A stretch of 42,446 nt of DNA. Source: Saonia sp964398035. Lineage in GTDB: Bacteria; Bacteroidota; Bacteroidia; Flavobacteriales; Flavobacteriaceae. Numbering within the stretch: the stretch's first letter is position 1; the number at the start of each line of letters is the position of its first letter. The translations under genes were made by a program, and so were the position numbers. Below, piece after piece: positions 40,788 to 42,446 of the stretch. Below the pieces are notes generated by a model that was not told the DNA's origin, searched no databases, and saw only the letters and a list, made by a program, of their open reading frames with translations. The stretch covers positions 1 through 42,446 of the forward strand of contig CAYNLI010000008.1 in assembly GCA_964398035.1 (NCBI GenBank), in the 5' to 3' direction.

Positions 40788-40903
40788 CGGATACAGGGGG
40801 AGTGGGTCGTTTGGACAATTTGTTTATATTAGGAACGCGATTTTACACACTCCCTTCCGTTTATGAATTTAGTGAGTAAATAAAAAAATTAAACAAATTA
40901 GAA
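40788..40903 (+). other. Intergenic spacer with inverted repeat
   Basis: 116 bases without a gene. GGGAGTG at 40798-40804 and CACTCCC at 40848-40854 are exact reverse complements 43 bases apart. A TATATTAG (40825-40832) is one base from the -7 motif but lacks a spaced TTG. Possibly a folded leader for the next gene. Confidence 0.35.
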
Positions 40904-41140
40904 ATGAAACCATTACATTTTAAAGAAGCAACTATTGAATTAAAAAAACCTGCATCAATGACAGATGAAGAATGCGGAAGCTTATTTGTACATCAATCTG
41001 AAAATGGCGAGTGTATATCATTATGGGAAAGATTAAAGTTTCTTTTTCACGGAAAACTATGGATAGGTGTATTAAGTGGCAAGACACAACCTCCCGTATG
41101 GCTGGATATGACAGAAACTATATTTTCAGAAAATGAATAA
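40904..41140 (+). CDS. Small unknown protein
   Basis: 78 residues, starting MKPLHFKEATIELKKPASMT; contains a Trp-rich end (LWIGVLSGKTQPPVWLDMTE). First gene after the spacer with the inverted repeat. Not recognised. Confidence 0.5.
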   Translation: MKPLHFKEATIELKKPASMTDEECGSLFVHQSENGECISLWERLKFLFHGKLWIGVLSGKTQPPVWLDMTETIFSENE

Positions 41141-41309
41141 AGTAAAAAAGTATATTAAAAAACGAAATAGTCGCATAATAGATAAGCTGGCTGCTCAAAT
41201 TTATTGCAAGCACAAGTGGAAAGAACATGGCTACGGCTATATGTGTCGTAAATGCGACTATTATTCAGGCAGAGGAAACGACCTTAATGAGTTGATAGAG
41301 ACAAAATGA
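41133..41309 (+). CDS. Tiny zinc-ribbon-like protein
   Basis: 58 residues with CKHKWK and, 13 residues later, CRKCDYY: a C-x-H plus C-x2-C arrangement able to bind one zinc. Basic N-terminus. It overlaps the previous gene by 8 bases. Not otherwise recognised. Confidence 0.5.
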   Translation: MNKVKKYIKKRNSRIIDKLAAQIYCKHKWKEHGYGYMCRKCDYYSGRGNDLNELIETK

Positions 41310-41312
41310 ATT

Positions 41313-41561
41313 ATGAGAATAAAAGCGATATATATTAAGAACTTAAAAATGAGTGAGGGTAAAGTTGCTGCTCAAGTAGCTCACGCAGTAAAAAATTTAG
41401 GTGTTACGCCTACTGATTGTGCCATAATAGTATTATCTGTGTCGAGAAAAAAATTTAGTGAGCTAATAGTTTGTAATGACTGTTATGTTCAAATTGACAA
41501 AGGACTTACAGAAGTAAAGCAAGGGACACAAACAGCTGCAGCCTGGAAAGAACATGTGTAG
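41313..41561 (+). CDS. Minimal peptidyl-tRNA hydrolase 2-like protein
   Basis: 82 residues, against roughly 115 in usual PTH2. YIKNLKMSEGKVAAQVAHAV matches the PTH2 catalytic start (M-x2-G-K-x-x-A-Q-x-x-H-A), and QIDKGLTEVKQGTQTAAAW matches its end (D-x-G-x-T-x-V-x2-G-T-x-T). The middle is shortened. It may recycle peptidyl-tRNA during infection, or be a binding domain only. Confidence 0.7.
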   Translation: MRIKAIYIKNLKMSEGKVAAQVAHAVKNLGVTPTDCAIIVLSVSRKKFSELIVCNDCYVQIDKGLTEVKQGTQTAAAWKEHV

Positions 41562-41582
41562 TGGAATTTAAAATAATAAAAT

Positions 41583-41876
41583 ATGAAATATATATTGGCA
41601 GTTTTGAAAATGATTGGGTTTATGATAATTCTTATTTTTGGATGGATTGGTTTCGTACACTTTATGGATGAAAAATCTTGGTGGGCCATTCCTGTTCTTT
41701 TAGGATGGCTAGGGGCGTCTTTAGCGTGGTTGTTCTTGACAGAGGTAAAGAAGTGTCCCAATTGCAAAAAGAAATGCAGAACGACAGGGGTAGGAGGTAG
41801 TGATTATAAACAATGGCACTGCAAGACTTGCGGCAAAAACTTTTGGACCACTGTCTTCTTGCAAGATTATGAGTGA
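41583..41876 (+). CDS. Membrane protein with C-terminal zinc ribbon
   Basis: 97 residues: two membrane segments (AVLKMIGFMIILIFGWIGFV and WWAIPVLLGWLGASLAWLFL), then CPNCKKKC and CKTCGKNFW, two C-x2-C knuckles of a zinc ribbon facing one side of the membrane. Not recognised as a family. Confidence 0.55.
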   Translation: MKYILAVLKMIGFMIILIFGWIGFVHFMDEKSWWAIPVLLGWLGASLAWLFLTEVKKCPNCKKKCRTTGVGGSDYKQWHCKTCGKNFWTTVFLQDYE

Positions 41877-41893
41877 ATTTAAAATAATAAAAT

Positions 41894-42253
41894 ATGAAAT
41901 GGGATTGTGATGACAAAATAGACCAAATGTTTGTTGATTCAAAACGTAAGATAGATGATTATATCGATATGCTAATTATACAAGCATTAAGTAGTCTCTC
42001 TCCTAAAACAAAAAGGGACACGAAAAAAGAAATAAATCATAAATTAATAGAAGAGTTCCTTAAAAGAAGAGGGTACACCATGAACTATATTTTAGGAAAA
42101 ACCGTAATGGTAAAAGCTTTTACATGCGTGTATGTGCAAGATGATTATGTAGAGGTTTGGCACGATAAAACAAATAATAATAAATCCGTTTTTATCAAAG
42201 AAAGCTTACTTACAGGCCTGCCTATTACGCTTGACTATATGGAACGAATTTAA
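41894..42253 (+). CDS. Unknown protein
   Basis: 119 residues: a charged helical first half (FVDSKRKIDDYIDMLIIQAL; TKKEINHKLIEEFLKRRG) and a beta-rich second half (MVKAFTCVYVQDDYVEVWHD). Not recognised. Confidence 0.5.
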   Translation: MKWDCDDKIDQMFVDSKRKIDDYIDMLIIQALSSLSPKTKRDTKKEINHKLIEEFLKRRGYTMNYILGKTVMVKAFTCVYVQDDYVEVWHDKTNNNKSVFIKESLLTGLPITLDYMERI

Positions 42254-42323
42254 TTAATAATTACAAAACTTTGATGGCTTTTCACTTTATACAGTGTTAC
42301 CCATCTTTTAAAATTACTGACAA

Positions 42324-42425
42324 ATAGCAAACTATTGTACAAAATGCGGAAAACAAACAATGTTAATGATCGGGACTATTTGCTTAGAAGCGGAAACGAA
42401 GAAAAATCAAGAACAAATATTATGA
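42324..42425 (+). CDS. Possible tiny zinc-knuckle protein, start unclear
   Basis: In this frame ANYCTKCGKQTM with a C-x2-C knuckle runs to a TGA that forms ATGA with the next start at 42422, as between many genes here. No ATG, GTG or TTG precedes the knuckle in frame; an ATA at 42324 is the first codon after two from the upstream stop, so the gene may start unusually or be broken. Confidence 0.3.
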   Translation: MANYCTKCGKQTMLMIGTICLEAETKKNQEQIL

Positions 42426-42446
42426 AATTTATAGCAAACACAATTC
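42422..42446 (+). CDS. Start of a gene cut by the window edge
   Basis: ATG 42422 opens MKFIANTI and is ATGA-coupled to the frame before it. Only eight codons are visible, so nothing can be said about function. Confidence 0.3.

Overview
The window reads as part of a tailed bacteriophage genome infecting a member of the Bacteroidota. The reasons are compact phage gene packing, the head-gene order terminase, portal, scaffold, major capsid and connectors, AT-rich DNA, translation starts without a Shine-Dalgarno sequence, and promoters of the Bacteroidota type (TTG, about 19-20 bases, TAnnTTTG). The layout (a leftward structural arm, a rightward replication arm, two tandem IHF/HU-like genes, SNF2-type helicase, primase, Dda/RecD-like helicase, flap exonuclease) recalls crAss-like phages. 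That placement is inference; no sequence search was possible.

Left part, 1-16681, all leftward: from right to left a small gene, a GroES-like/GroEL pair, a KTSC-domain protein, three small unknown or acidic proteins, large terminase, portal, scaffold, major capsid, five connector or tail-adaptor genes, a tail-associated protein and the N-terminal part of a tail-fibre-like protein that carries a signal peptide. Neighbouring genes often share stop and start codons (TAATG, ATGA).

16682-16781 is exactly 100 N, the usual placeholder for a gap of unknown size, so linkage of the two halves is not proven. Right of it, 16782 to about 20450 looks plasmid- or mobile-element-like: an unknown gene, a leftward protein with a RepL-like winged-helix end, a strong terminator, a 23-base perfect inverted repeat, five ACTATAA copies in an AT-rich tract, three small membrane proteins, a DUF4313-like protein and a single-stranded DNA-binding protein. 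This may be a replication origin module, or a different replicon joined by scaffolding.

From 20497 to the end all genes run rightward: small unknown genes, a metzincin lipoprotein behind a promoter and structured leader, then a helicase-methyltransferase whose Walker A motif is interrupted by a class 3-type intein with a LAGLIDADG endonuclease, and a P4-type primase. Next comes the main find, a ubiquitin-like conjugation cassette of the PRTRC family (28258-32696): PRTRC-E fused to a long extension, the Ubl PRTRC-C ending in Gly, a PRTRC-F candidate apparently needing a -1 frameshift at A_AAA_AAC, an E2-like PRTRC-B with a candidate Cys, and an E1-like ThiF protein. Their reading frames overlap from C to ThiF, so they are probably made together. 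The JAB peptidase (PRTRC-A) and ParB partners known from other PRTRC loci are not seen here. After it come two IHF/HU-like genes with their own promoter, an OB-like protein, Dda-like helicase, 5'-3' exonuclease, a possible PD-(D/E)XK nuclease, a UVR-motif protein, a minimal peptidyl-tRNA hydrolase 2 and small zinc-ribbon proteins.
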